Below, piece after piece: positions 26,270-34,729 of a DNA stretch of 64,000 nt. The stretch is from CAZDCD01 sp964503885 (lineage in GTDB: Bacteria; Bacteroidota; Bacteroidia; Bacteroidales; UBA10428), in NCBI GenBank assembly GCA_964503885.1, contig CAZDCD010000002.1, positions 62,001 to 126,000 of the forward strand, read 5' to 3'. The position numbers and the translations under genes were made by a program. The notes under the pieces were generated by a model. The model was not told the origin of the DNA and did no database searches. It saw nothing but the letters and a program-made list of their open reading frames with translations. Position 1 is the first letter of the stretch, and every line of letters begins with the position of its first letter.

Positions 26270-27364
26270 ATGAATAAAGAGTATTTCTGCGTAATAATGG
26301 CAGGTGGCATTGGCAGCCGTTTTTGGCCACTCAGCAGGACGAAAAAGCCAAAACAGTTTCTGGATATTCTCGGTACAGGAAAATCGTTATTGCAGCTTAC
26401 CTATTCAAGAATACAAGAGGTATTTCCTCCGGAAAACATTCTTGTGGTAACCAGTGAAGATTACGGAGAACTTGTTCTCAGGCAGCTTCCTATGCTCAAG
26501 GCAGAGCAGGTTTTGCTGGAACCCTTAAGGAGGAACACTGCTCCGTGCATAGCCTATGCCAACAATAAAATAGGTGAAATAAATCCGGATGCAAAGATAA
26601 TGGTGGCCTCTTCCGACCATCTTATCCTTTTGGAAAACGAGTTCAGGGAAGTAGTGCAGAAAGGTCTGCAATTTGTAGCAGAAAACGATAGCCTGCTGAC
26701 ACTTGGTATTCAACCCAACAGACCGGAGACAGGATATGGATACATACAGATAAATGGTGAAAAGGGGGAAATTGAATTGAACAAAAGTTTTCGGAAAGTT
26801 AAAACATTCACTGAAAAACCGGATCTTGAAATGGCCAGGTTATTTCTTGAGAGTGGTGATTTCTTCTGGAATTCGGGAATGTTTTTCTGGTCATTAAAAT
26901 CCATTCATGCTGCATTTGAAAAACACCTTCCCGAAGTAGAAAGTGTTTTTAAGGGAGGAGCCGGTAAATACAATACACCTGAAGAACTCCAGTTCATTTC
27001 CGATGCATATTCGGGTTGCCGCAATATTTCAATTGACTATGGCATAATGGAGAAAGCCGATAATGTCTATGTGCTGTGTTCTGATTTCGGATGGTCGGAT
27101 CTGGGAACATGGGGATCGTTGTATGACAGGCTTGAGAAGGACGAGAATAAGAATACGATTAAGGGGGATAACGTGTTTGTATACGATACCAGAAACTGCC
27201 TGGTGAATGTACCTAGCGATAAATTGACTGTTTTGCAGGGACTGGATGATTTTATTGTTGTCGAGTCCGATAATGTGCTTCTGGTTTGCAGGAAAAAAGA
27301 CGAGCAGAAGATTAAGCTCTTTGTCAACGATGTAAAGCTTGAGAAGGGTGAAGATTACATATAA
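26270..27364 (+). CDS. manC: Mannose-1-phosphate guanylyltransferase
   Basis: 364 residues. It makes GDP-mannose from mannose 1-phosphate and GTP for glycan synthesis. The nucleotide-binding GGIGSRFWPLSR plus the KPKQF pyrophosphorylase motif is canonical, as are VASSDHLI, FTEKP and NSGMFFW. The single-domain length shows it lacks the isomerase half found in bifunctional ManC/AlgA. It stands alone between the Mla genes and the T9SS operon, with an AAGGAT-type ribosome site upstream. A strong bidirectional terminator follows. Confidence 0.93.
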   Translation: MNKEYFCVIMAGGIGSRFWPLSRTKKPKQFLDILGTGKSLLQLTYSRIQEVFPPENILVVTSEDYGELVLRQLPMLKAEQVLLEPLRRNTAPCIAYANNKIGEINPDAKIMVASSDHLILLENEFREVVQKGLQFVAENDSLLTLGIQPNRPETGYGYIQINGEKGEIELNKSFRKVKTFTEKPDLEMARLFLESGDFFWNSGMFFWSLKSIHAAFEKHLPEVESVFKGGAGKYNTPEELQFISDAYSGCRNISIDYGIMEKADNVYVLCSDFGWSDLGTWGSLYDRLEKDENKNTIKGDNVFVYDTRNCLVNVPSDKLTVLQGLDDFIVVESDNVLLVCRKKDEQKIKLFVNDVKLEKGEDYI

Positions 27365-27376
27365 CATACAATAAAA

Positions 27377-27407
27377 AATCCCTGAACTTTGTTCAGGGAT
27401 TTTTCTT
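27377..27407. terminator. Bidirectional terminator between manC and gldN
   Basis: AATCCCTGAAC (27377-27387) and GTTCAGGGATT (27391-27401) form an 11-bp stem with a 3-base loop. A run of A lies before it and a run of T after it, so it can end both the plus-strand manC transcript and the minus-strand T9SS operon. Confidence 0.9.
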
Positions 27408-27442
27408 TTAATGGGAGTTGTTTTTTATTTCATGGGGAACGA

Positions 27443-28309
27443 TTAATATTCCCAGAGATCGTGTTCAATATTAAAGATCCATTCTTTCACCTTCTCAGCT
27501 TCAAGCTGGGCATCCATGCCAAGAGCATATGAGCTGATCCAGCGGTTTTCATATACGTTTGATTCGGCTATAATATAGCTGCTGAACCTTCTCTGCCAGA
27601 AGAAATCGTCGAAGGAGATCCGCTGTGCATCGTTTTTGCGGTTAAATACTTCGTGATTGGCAAGCAAAGGCCTTACTTCGTCGAAATACACCCAGAAGGT
27701 AAGTTTTCTCAAAACAAGGTCTGTTGGCATACCCTGATCGTCCAACTGGTTGTATACCCTGATCGGGCATATTCCCACAACCTGTACTTTCATAATGGAT
27801 GCGTTTTTGTCGAAGAACCATTTTTCTTTGATCAGTACTTGTTTAACTTCATCTGTTTTCCTGGGCTTATCGAGTACAACATCTTTTAATTCACCTGTGT
27901 TGACATCGGCAACTTTCATCGTGTCAAGGCCCGAATCAAACGCCTCGTCAATCTGGTCGCGTGTCATGGGTATGGTAAACTCGTTTTTAAGGTCGGTAGT
28001 GGAGAAGGCCCTTATACCTTCGTTATCTATACCGTGCAGCAATAATTCAACGAGGTTCAACCGGTCGCCGATCGGTTTAATAGGATAATAAAGTGCCAGG
28101 TTTTGTTTCTGGCGAAGATCGATTATCCTGTAAATATCTTTTGCCCACATCACATCTGCTTCCCTTACATATGCATAAGGAACTGGTTTCTTATTTGGTA
28201 TATGTTCACGTGTGTAAACTTCTGTAAGCACATCCTGTGCTCTGGTCTGCAGAGCAAACCCTACACAAACTATCATTCCGGTCAGAAATAAAACAACTCG
28301 TTTCATCAT
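27443..28309 (-). CDS. gldN: Type IX secretion / gliding motility protein GldN (PorN)
   Basis: 288 residues with a signal peptide (ending TRAQ) and the GldN signature: PVPYAYVREADVMWAKDIYRI near the N-terminus (split here by family conservation), YYPIKP, and the DDFFWQRRFSSYI segment. GldN binds GldK at the outer-membrane ring and contacts GldM, helping couple the inner-membrane motor to secretion. It is the last gene of the porP-gldK-gldL-gldM-gldN operon, 14 bases after gldM. Two adjacent ATG codons are possible starts. Confidence 0.95.
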   Translation of the reverse strand: MMKRVVLFLTGMIVCVGFALQTRAQDVLTEVYTREHIPNKKPVPYAYVREADVMWAKDIYRIIDLRQKQNLALYYPIKPIGDRLNLVELLLHGIDNEGIRAFSTTDLKNEFTIPMTRDQIDEAFDSGLDTMKVADVNTGELKDVVLDKPRKTDEVKQVLIKEKWFFDKNASIMKVQVVGICPIRVYNQLDDQGMPTDLVLRKLTFWVYFDEVRPLLANHEVFNRKNDAQRISFDDFFWQRRFSSYIIAESNVYENRWISSYALGMDAQLEAEKVKEWIFNIEHDLWEY

Positions 28310-28323
28310 GTATGATTTAAAAG

Positions 28324-29985
28324 TTAATTGATCTTAAAATTTATTGTACCCAGGGGTCTCACGGAACCATCGGGTCCTATGGCTTTAATGTCCTGAATAT
28401 ATACTGGATTTCCTCTGTTCAGGTTTGCGATAATATTTCTCTGCTGATCGGTGAACCTGTTGTTGTTTGATTTGGAGTCCCTTACAAATCCCTGTACAAT
28501 ACACAATACTGTAAATTCGGTAACTGTGAAGGTAAGGTCGAAATCGAAATTTTCCATTACCGCTGCTACCCCGGTCTGAGCAAGCAGGAGGTTTTTATCG
28601 ATCATTCCGCCTTTCTGATTGGCTACCATAGCCACCGGATCAGGCACGGTTTTAACCCTGAACTCTTTAAAGCCAACTTCTCTCTTCTGTTCTAATGTTG
28701 CGAATACCCTTATCATGCTGTTTCCGGGTCTTCTGGGCCTGACTATCCATGATCCGCCCGACCTGATAATCGCCCCGTTGGAGTTATCAGCATCTATTTT
28801 ATCTGCCGGAACACCGGCAACAGAAATATCCACAGGATTATCCACACCCAGATAAAATACGTTCATTTTGGTCGCAGAAACCACCACGCTGCCTTCCGCA
28901 ACCTGGTAAGACACTTTAAAGGGTTTGCTGATTGTACCGCTGGGTCCCTTGATCTCGATAATTCCTCCCCATTCTTTATGACCGGTGCCTGAACCGGGCA
29001 TTTCATATATTGCTTTTCCGGTGGCCGGGTCAATGGGCAATTTTCTGTAGGTAAGGTCGTCTCTTCTTGCGTAGCCGACAACTGCGCCGGTAACGAGATC
29101 CTTCACTTCCTTATAAGGATTTGCACTTTCTGTTACATACACATCAGGTGGTGATGTAGTGTCCCTGGCTGCAATAAAAACCTGTGCAATGTACTTGTTT
29201 CCCCTGATCACGTAATTTGTATTCGGAATGATGGTGGCTTCAAGTTCATTGAATGGGATTGCGCCTTCATCAATTCGTGAGTAGAGGTAGTTCACAATTT
29301 CCGATTCGGCATTTCTCACGTTAATTTGCAGGCTCGACATGATGGCAATATACCCCATCAGGGGTGAATGTCCGAACTTATGCTGTTCCCATGTCGAAAA
29401 TTCCGGTTTTTTCCTTTTTTCACTCTTTGGGGGTTCAGTATCCAGGCTGCCTTCAATCGACTCCCTGAGTTTTGTATTTTCCACCGGGGCAAAATCGAGG
29501 AGGAATTTTTTGAAATCAATGATCTCGTTCTTCAGAATTGTAGCCCTGCTGTTAGGGCCCAATTCTTCCCCGATCATAATTCTTGCCGGTGTATCATAGT
29601 CAGTCACTGCCTCCACTTCATCACGATTTAAGTCCCCGTCTTTCTTAACAATTTTATCATAATTCTTTTTTTCAGCTTCCCTAAGCACAAGCAACTTTAA
29701 ATCCTGGATATGGTTATGAAGTGAGTCGGCTCGCTCTTTGACCATATTTGCCCTGTCTCTCCATACTTTTACCTTAGCTTTGTTAAGGTTATACTGCATG
29801 TCGAACCGTTTATATACTTCCTGAATTTTATCATACAGTGTGTTCTGTGTTTTAGTCAATCCTTCATCAATAATCTTAAACGCATCCAAAACACTCGTTG
29901 ATACATTTAGTGCCAGCAATGCTGTCAGCACCAAATACATCATGCCGATCATTTTTTGTCTGGGTGTTTCTTTGCCGTGAGCCAT
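28324..29985 (-). CDS. gldM: Type IX secretion motor protein GldM (PorM)
   Basis: 553 residues. It starts MAHGKETPRQKMIGMMYLVL, with a single transmembrane helix (about 11-33) followed by a long helical region and beta domains D2-D4 in the periplasm, the known GldM plan. With GldL it forms the proton-driven inner-membrane motor; its periplasmic dimer reaches up to the GldK-GldN ring. The length is close to family norms. It is placed between gldL and gldN as in most Bacteroidota. Confidence 0.96.
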   Translation of the reverse strand: MAHGKETPRQKMIGMMYLVLTALLALNVSTSVLDAFKIIDEGLTKTQNTLYDKIQEVYKRFDMQYNLNKAKVKVWRDRANMVKERADSLHNHIQDLKLLVLREAEKKNYDKIVKKDGDLNRDEVEAVTDYDTPARIMIGEELGPNSRATILKNEIIDFKKFLLDFAPVENTKLRESIEGSLDTEPPKSEKRKKPEFSTWEQHKFGHSPLMGYIAIMSSLQINVRNAESEIVNYLYSRIDEGAIPFNELEATIIPNTNYVIRGNKYIAQVFIAARDTTSPPDVYVTESANPYKEVKDLVTGAVVGYARRDDLTYRKLPIDPATGKAIYEMPGSGTGHKEWGGIIEIKGPSGTISKPFKVSYQVAEGSVVVSATKMNVFYLGVDNPVDISVAGVPADKIDADNSNGAIIRSGGSWIVRPRRPGNSMIRVFATLEQKREVGFKEFRVKTVPDPVAMVANQKGGMIDKNLLLAQTGVAAVMENFDFDLTFTVTEFTVLCIVQGFVRDSKSNNNRFTDQQRNIIANLNRGNPVYIQDIKAIGPDGSVRPLGTINFKIN

Positions 29986-30016
29986 TTCAGTCTACTGTGA
30001 TATTAACGTTTCTGGG

Positions 30017-30949
30017 TTATTTTCCGGTCATCACATTCATTGCTGAAAGCATATTCCCGTAAATGGTGTTTAAAGAAGATAGATTATCACGCAATTTCAC
30101 GATCTCTTCTTTATACCGGTTGGTTTCATCCACCGAATCTTTGAGTTTCTTAATCATATCTTCAAGTCCGCTGTAGACTTGCTGAGCGCCCTTCATATGT
30201 TCGTTTCCTTCTTTGATCTGAAGTTCGTAAACAGAGTTTAATGCAGACAGGTTCTTATTCAGGGATTCAAGATGCGATTCATATACTTTTCCTCCCTGAG
30301 CTATTGATTGTTGTTCTGTTCTTATTGTTTCAGCAATCTGGGAATATGTCGATGCCACATCGGCGCCCGATTTTGCCACCGCACTTGCTGACTGAAGGTA
30401 AGCATTGGCGAGGTTTCCTGCAGATTGTTTGATGGAATCAGTGGATAATGAGTACACCTCGTTCATCGATCCGATGGAACTTGCAGCATTCTGCAAATTG
30501 TCAAGGTATTCTTTCGTTGCAGCTGTTGCACCCGACAGATCAGAAAGGCTGTTTGCCGTAATGCTGAGTTTCGATAGTCCCTCACCCAGGTTCTTTATTG
30601 CTTCCTCACTGATATTGGTATCACCAAGCAGGGTTTCAATTTTTTCAATGGGTCTGCTTTCATTAAACTGGCTTTCTTTAAAGTGTTCGATATCATCGGG
30701 ATCACTCATTCCTGCAAGTTCAGGATAAACAAGGGTCCAGTCCAGTTCTTCATGCAATGGTTCAAATGCCGAGAAGAAAAAGATGATAGCTTCCGTACAT
30801 AAACCCAGTGTTAACATCAATCCTGCAAATTTCCAGTGCTGAATCTTAAATAAAGCGCCTATGATTACAACCGAAGCCCCAAGTCCGTAAAGCTTTGCCA
30901 TAAAATTTTTCCAGCCTGAACTCTGTACAATATCCGCTATACTAGCCAT
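30017..30949 (-). CDS. gldL: Type IX secretion motor protein GldL (PorL)
   Basis: 310 residues with two transmembrane helices near the N-terminus (about 15-35, YGLGASVVIIGALFKI, and about 41-60, LMLTLGLCTEAIIFFFSAFE), the Glu in the second being the conserved proton-path residue region. A long cytoplasmic tail of heptad-like coiled coil (about 90-300) follows. It assembles as a ring around two GldM helices and turns with proton flow. It lies 31 bases upstream of gldM. Confidence 0.95.
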   Translation of the reverse strand: MASIADIVQSSGWKNFMAKLYGLGASVVIIGALFKIQHWKFAGLMLTLGLCTEAIIFFFSAFEPLHEELDWTLVYPELAGMSDPDDIEHFKESQFNESRPIEKIETLLGDTNISEEAIKNLGEGLSKLSITANSLSDLSGATAATKEYLDNLQNAASSIGSMNEVYSLSTDSIKQSAGNLANAYLQSASAVAKSGADVASTYSQIAETIRTEQQSIAQGGKVYESHLESLNKNLSALNSVYELQIKEGNEHMKGAQQVYSGLEDMIKKLKDSVDETNRYKEEIVKLRDNLSSLNTIYGNMLSAMNVMTGK

Positions 30950-30995
30950 ATAATTGAGTTATTAATGTTTGATAAGATTTGTTATAGTTTAGTTT

Positions 30996-32327
30996 TTAAG
31001 TTCCCAGGTAAGAACGTACGCACCTGAATCCTATATACGATTTTGCTGTATCCTGGTATTCATATGCCCTTGTACCGTTCTGCAGATAATAGCCGATATC
31101 TTTCCATGAGCCACCTCTGATGATCTTCCTTTTCAATACCGGAGGATCATTTGGCCGGGCATTATACCGGTAATCCGGGTTCAGGTCATGCGAGAAAATA
31201 TAGGCTGATTCATCGAATGCGCTGGAAGTCCATTCTGCAACGTTGCCTGCCATATCATAAAGACCGTATTCATTTGGCTGGTAAGTACCTACTGCTATTG
31301 ATACCACACCACCGTCGTCGGCGTAATTTCCACGCAACGGTTTGAAATTGGCCAGAAAGCAACCTTCCTTATTTCTTGTATAATAACCACCCCAGGGATA
31401 CATCGAATGATCGAGTCCGCCGCGGGCTGCATATTCCCATTCAGATTCTATCGGAAGGCGGTAGTCATGAACACCCGGCTGGCCCGACTGAACCAGTGCC
31501 GAATTCAACAACATAGTTCTCCAGATACAAAATGCAGAGGCCTGTTTCCAGGAAACACCCACAATCGGATAATTATCATAGGCCGGATGCCAGAAATAAT
31601 TGGTCGTATACGGTTCATTGAATGAATAGGTGAAATCTGCGATCCAGCAAAGTGTATCGGGATAAACATTAACAACGTCCCTGATGACGAATGAAGACCT
31701 GTCGGTGATTTCAACGCGTTCTCCGTTGTTATTCATGATGAATCCTTCGTACTGTTTCGTGTCAAAATTATACCTGTTGGCTTTTGAAGCAGCCTGTTTA
31801 AGATCAATCCAGAAATATTCGTACATAAGTTTCCGTGTATCGATCTCTTTTCTGCCAAAAAACCGTTCTTTATCAGATAAATAAAGATCACTGAGAATTT
31901 CATTGATTTCTTCATCCCTGAAATCAATCCGCATATCCCAGTTAATTGCCGGAGGATCAATAGGATTTCCCAAAGCATCTTCAGAAATCACGTAATCGTC
32001 GATCTGTTCCCCAAGCATCCTCCTCATAATGGAGTCTCTTACCCAGTAAATGAACTGGCGGTATTCGTTATTTGTAATCTCCGTTTCGTCCATCCAGAAC
32101 GGGTCAACAGTAATGGTCCTGGAGAATGTGGTTTGTGCCCATGCAACATCCTGGTCGTTGTTCCCCTGGGTATAACTTCCCTGGGGTATAAATACCATTC
32201 CGAAAGGATCAGGCTCAAAAAACTTCGGCCTGTTTTGCACACCCACGAGCTCACCTCCCTTGTAGTTTGAACAGCTGCTTATTATGAGCAAGGTCAGAAC
32301 GGAAAAAAAGAAAATAATCTTTTTCAT
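30996..32327 (-). CDS. gldK: Type IX secretion outer-membrane lipoprotein GldK (PorK)
   Basis: 443 residues. The signal peptide ends in the lipobox LIISSC, with lipidation near Cys19. The body has a formylglycine-generating-enzyme (sulfatase-modifying factor) fold: FIPQGSYTQGNND, VGVSWKQASAFCIWR, YRLPIESEWEYAARGG, YDMAGNVAEWTSS, KIIRGGSWKD and YIGFRCVR. In the T9SS this domain has no known catalysis and forms the periplasmic ring with GldN. It is the second gene of the operon. Confidence 0.95.
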   Translation of the reverse strand: MKKIIFFFSVLTLLIISSCSNYKGGELVGVQNRPKFFEPDPFGMVFIPQGSYTQGNNDQDVAWAQTTFSRTITVDPFWMDETEITNNEYRQFIYWVRDSIMRRMLGEQIDDYVISEDALGNPIDPPAINWDMRIDFRDEEINEILSDLYLSDKERFFGRKEIDTRKLMYEYFWIDLKQAASKANRYNFDTKQYEGFIMNNNGERVEITDRSSFVIRDVVNVYPDTLCWIADFTYSFNEPYTTNYFWHPAYDNYPIVGVSWKQASAFCIWRTMLLNSALVQSGQPGVHDYRLPIESEWEYAARGGLDHSMYPWGGYYTRNKEGCFLANFKPLRGNYADDGGVVSIAVGTYQPNEYGLYDMAGNVAEWTSSAFDESAYIFSHDLNPDYRYNARPNDPPVLKRKIIRGGSWKDIGYYLQNGTRAYEYQDTAKSYIGFRCVRSYLGT

Positions 32328-32393
32328 AGTAAAAAGTATTTATCTGAAGTAATTATCCTTGGTTGCTTTTTTTTATTAAAATTAATCAAATTA

Positions 32394-33353
32394 TTATAAA
32401 AATCTAATACTCTTATATTTTTGTGGGGTTCTGTCGACCCCTATTTTGAAACAATAGTTTATTAAAACTTCATACGATGATTTATCGTAATTTGTTATAC
32501 TTGTTGTGGAAAAATCATATGCAAATCCAATCTTGGCGCCATTAAGTATCTCAAAACCCAGCATACCAACCACAGCAGCTCCGGGTCTATAAGTAACGCC
32601 TCCCCAGATTTTTTTATTGTATACGAGTACCGTATTTAAATCAAATTTGTGGATCTTTCCTGTGGATTGTATGAGTATGGATGGAACGACTTCAAACGAC
32701 GGGTTTGAAAGTTGAATGGTATATCCGGAAATAATATAATAATTTCGGTTTATCTTATCCGGCACCTCGTCGTTATTGCTTTTATGAAATTTGTAACTGG
32801 CCTGGTTGATGTGTGTCGATGATATACCCAGGTAAAGATCCTCGGTAGAATAAAATAATCCTGCATTCAGGTCGATGGCCCAGACTTTTTCATCTTCCTG
32901 GGGTATTGCCGGATCTCCTTCAGGCTGGGAATAATAGTTGGCATTGTCAGGAATATACCAGTTGGGTTTAATGCCCCTGTTCAGAAAATTAACTCCGATG
33001 CCGAACCCCAGCTTGCCGTCACCAACAGTGGCCCGGTAAGAATAGTCGAGCTTGAGATCGATATCTTCGTAAAATCCGATCTTTTCCCTGAAAACAGCCA
33101 AACCAACGCCATGATCTTTTTTCAGGAGCCTGAATGGAACGTCCCCGTTAAATATGACATCTTCAGGCGCTCCCTCAATTCCGGTCCACTGGTTACGGAA
33201 TATACCGTTAAGACAAACACCGTCTTTGCTGCCTGCTGCCCCTGGGTTTATAGAAATAAAGTCAAACATATACTGACTCAACTGATACTCCTGTTGAGCG
33301 GATAAATTTACCATGACTAAAAAAGAAATAACTGCACTGATTGAGATGCGCAT
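32394..33353 (-). CDS. porP: PorP/SprF-family outer-membrane protein, first gene of the T9SS operon
   Basis: 319 residues with a signal peptide ending LSAQ and QEYQLSQYMFDFISINPGAAG, the conserved PorP/SprF N-terminal box (the NPA motif), then a 14-strand-like barrel (GFGIGVNFL, LYLGISSTHI, WGGVTYRPG, KIGFAYDFST). PorP/SprF proteins work with GldK/GldN rings and with PorE-type anchors in secretion or SprB export. Lying directly upstream of gldK, it is probably the core PorP. The 218 bases upstream hold no gene; the region is A+T-rich and likely contains the operon promoter, but I could not fix one. Confidence 0.92.
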   Translation of the reverse strand: MRISISAVISFLVMVNLSAQQEYQLSQYMFDFISINPGAAGSKDGVCLNGIFRNQWTGIEGAPEDVIFNGDVPFRLLKKDHGVGLAVFREKIGFYEDIDLKLDYSYRATVGDGKLGFGIGVNFLNRGIKPNWYIPDNANYYSQPEGDPAIPQEDEKVWAIDLNAGLFYSTEDLYLGISSTHINQASYKFHKSNNDEVPDKINRNYYIISGYTIQLSNPSFEVVPSILIQSTGKIHKFDLNTVLVYNKKIWGGVTYRPGAAVVGMLGFEILNGAKIGFAYDFSTTSITNYDKSSYEVLINYCFKIGVDRTPQKYKSIRFL

Positions 33354-33571
33354 ATTTTTGCTTATCTACTAGTTATTATTCCAGACTTTTCACTATATAA
33401 AAAGTAAAATAAGTAAAAATATTGTATTCGAACAAATTAAATTAACAGTCACCTGTTAATAATTGAAAATACTGCAATAACTTAGTTATACTTTAATTGG
33501 AGCGATTATGTTACCGAATTAACCTGTTTTTTTAGAATGGGGTGAGCTAAATCATTCTTTTCGGCATCTTG

Positions 33572-34717
33572 TCAGTTGATCTTCTGGAACAATTTCCACC
33601 ATCTGTCCGGAATATCATGATTACAGGCCTGGTTATAATCTTCCTGTGAACAGGATACAACAATGTTTTTTGAGGCTTTAACTTCGGGGATCTCCATCCA
33701 CCACCTTTCCGTCCGCAAGCTCTTAAAGAAAACAAGGTCATGCTCCATGTCTTCATGGCTGATGATGAATTTTTTGAAATCCTGATTTTCGTGTTCCGGG
33801 AATTCATAATGCCGTCTGCCAAATCCGTCAATGAAATGCCAGATGATCTGTGCTGAAAGGTTTGCCGACTGATTGTTAATGTCAAAACGCGGATTCATTT
33901 CAAACAGCCCGAAAACAGTAATCCTGTCGCTCGTACCCGCATACCTTGCTATCTGGCATATTTCGTCGGCATGGAATCCGTTGGGAGAGGCATGAAGCCT
34001 TCCCGGAGAATCACCCTGTTTAACTGAACCGATGTCCATGCTAACCAGGTTGGCATCTCTCAATACAGGTTCTGTGAGTGAGGTCTGGTTTCTGACAGAG
34101 CCGAGACGAAATGAGTCAAAATTCTTCCTGGCGATCTCTTCGAGATTTTCCTCAGATGTAAGATATTGCTGATGGCCTATGTTCGTATAGCTAAAAAGTC
34201 TTCTGTCTTCAAACAGTACGGAAAGATAACTGTCTGATCCGGATGGGGAATTGTTCAGGTCGATTGTCGAATCGATAGTTACCAGATTCACCGGTTTACC
34301 GGTTTCTTCAAAACCCATAAAACAACCGTTGGTGAGATCCTGTGATCCGCCTATAATTACCGAAACTACCTGGTTGATCAGGAGTTCCCCGATGACGTCC
34401 CTGAGCCCGAAATATGTGTCGGTAAACGTATTGCCCGGTTTGAGGTTACCCAGGTCGATTATTTTAGTTTTCTCATTTATCCTGAATAGCTGGTAGAGCC
34501 TGTTCCTGATGCTGTCCGGTGCAAACTCAGTGCCTTTGTTGTATGAATTTCTCTCTTCGGGCACACCGAAAAGGGCAAGTTTGTAATTGCTGATTTCATC
34601 GATAGGGGAATTTGGCGTATGAATGGTGAGGTTTTTTCCGAATACCGATTCACCGGTAATGAAGCGGTCATCAGGTTTGATAAGTTCCACCGGTTCAAAG
34701 TAGTGGTTCAGGTTCAT
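33572..34717 (-). CDS. Arginase-fold protein (formimidoylglutamase-like) with altered metal site
   Basis: 381 residues with the ureohydrolase fold: FGVPEERNSYNKGTEFAPD near the N-terminus, IGGSQDLTNG where GGDHS is expected, TIDSTIDL where DAHxD is expected, SMDIGSVKQGDSP where SxDxDxxDP is expected, and the closing FGLFEMNP. Two manganese-binding histidines and one aspartate of arginase are thus replaced, so normal di-metal hydrolysis is doubtful. Similar Bacteroidota proteins are often labelled formimidoylglutamase. No histidine-degradation genes (hutH/U/I) lie nearby. It sits 12 bases after topA and is likely co-transcribed with it. Confidence 0.75.
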   Translation of the reverse strand: MNLNHYFEPVELIKPDDRFITGESVFGKNLTIHTPNSPIDEISNYKLALFGVPEERNSYNKGTEFAPDSIRNRLYQLFRINEKTKIIDLGNLKPGNTFTDTYFGLRDVIGELLINQVVSVIIGGSQDLTNGCFMGFEETGKPVNLVTIDSTIDLNNSPSGSDSYLSVLFEDRRLFSYTNIGHQQYLTSEENLEEIARKNFDSFRLGSVRNQTSLTEPVLRDANLVSMDIGSVKQGDSPGRLHASPNGFHADEICQIARYAGTSDRITVFGLFEMNPRFDINNQSANLSAQIIWHFIDGFGRRHYEFPEHENQDFKKFIISHEDMEHDLVFFKSLRTERWWMEIPEVKASKNIVVSCSQEDYNQACNHDIPDRWWKLFQKIN

Positions 34718-34729
34718 GGAATCCCGGTA

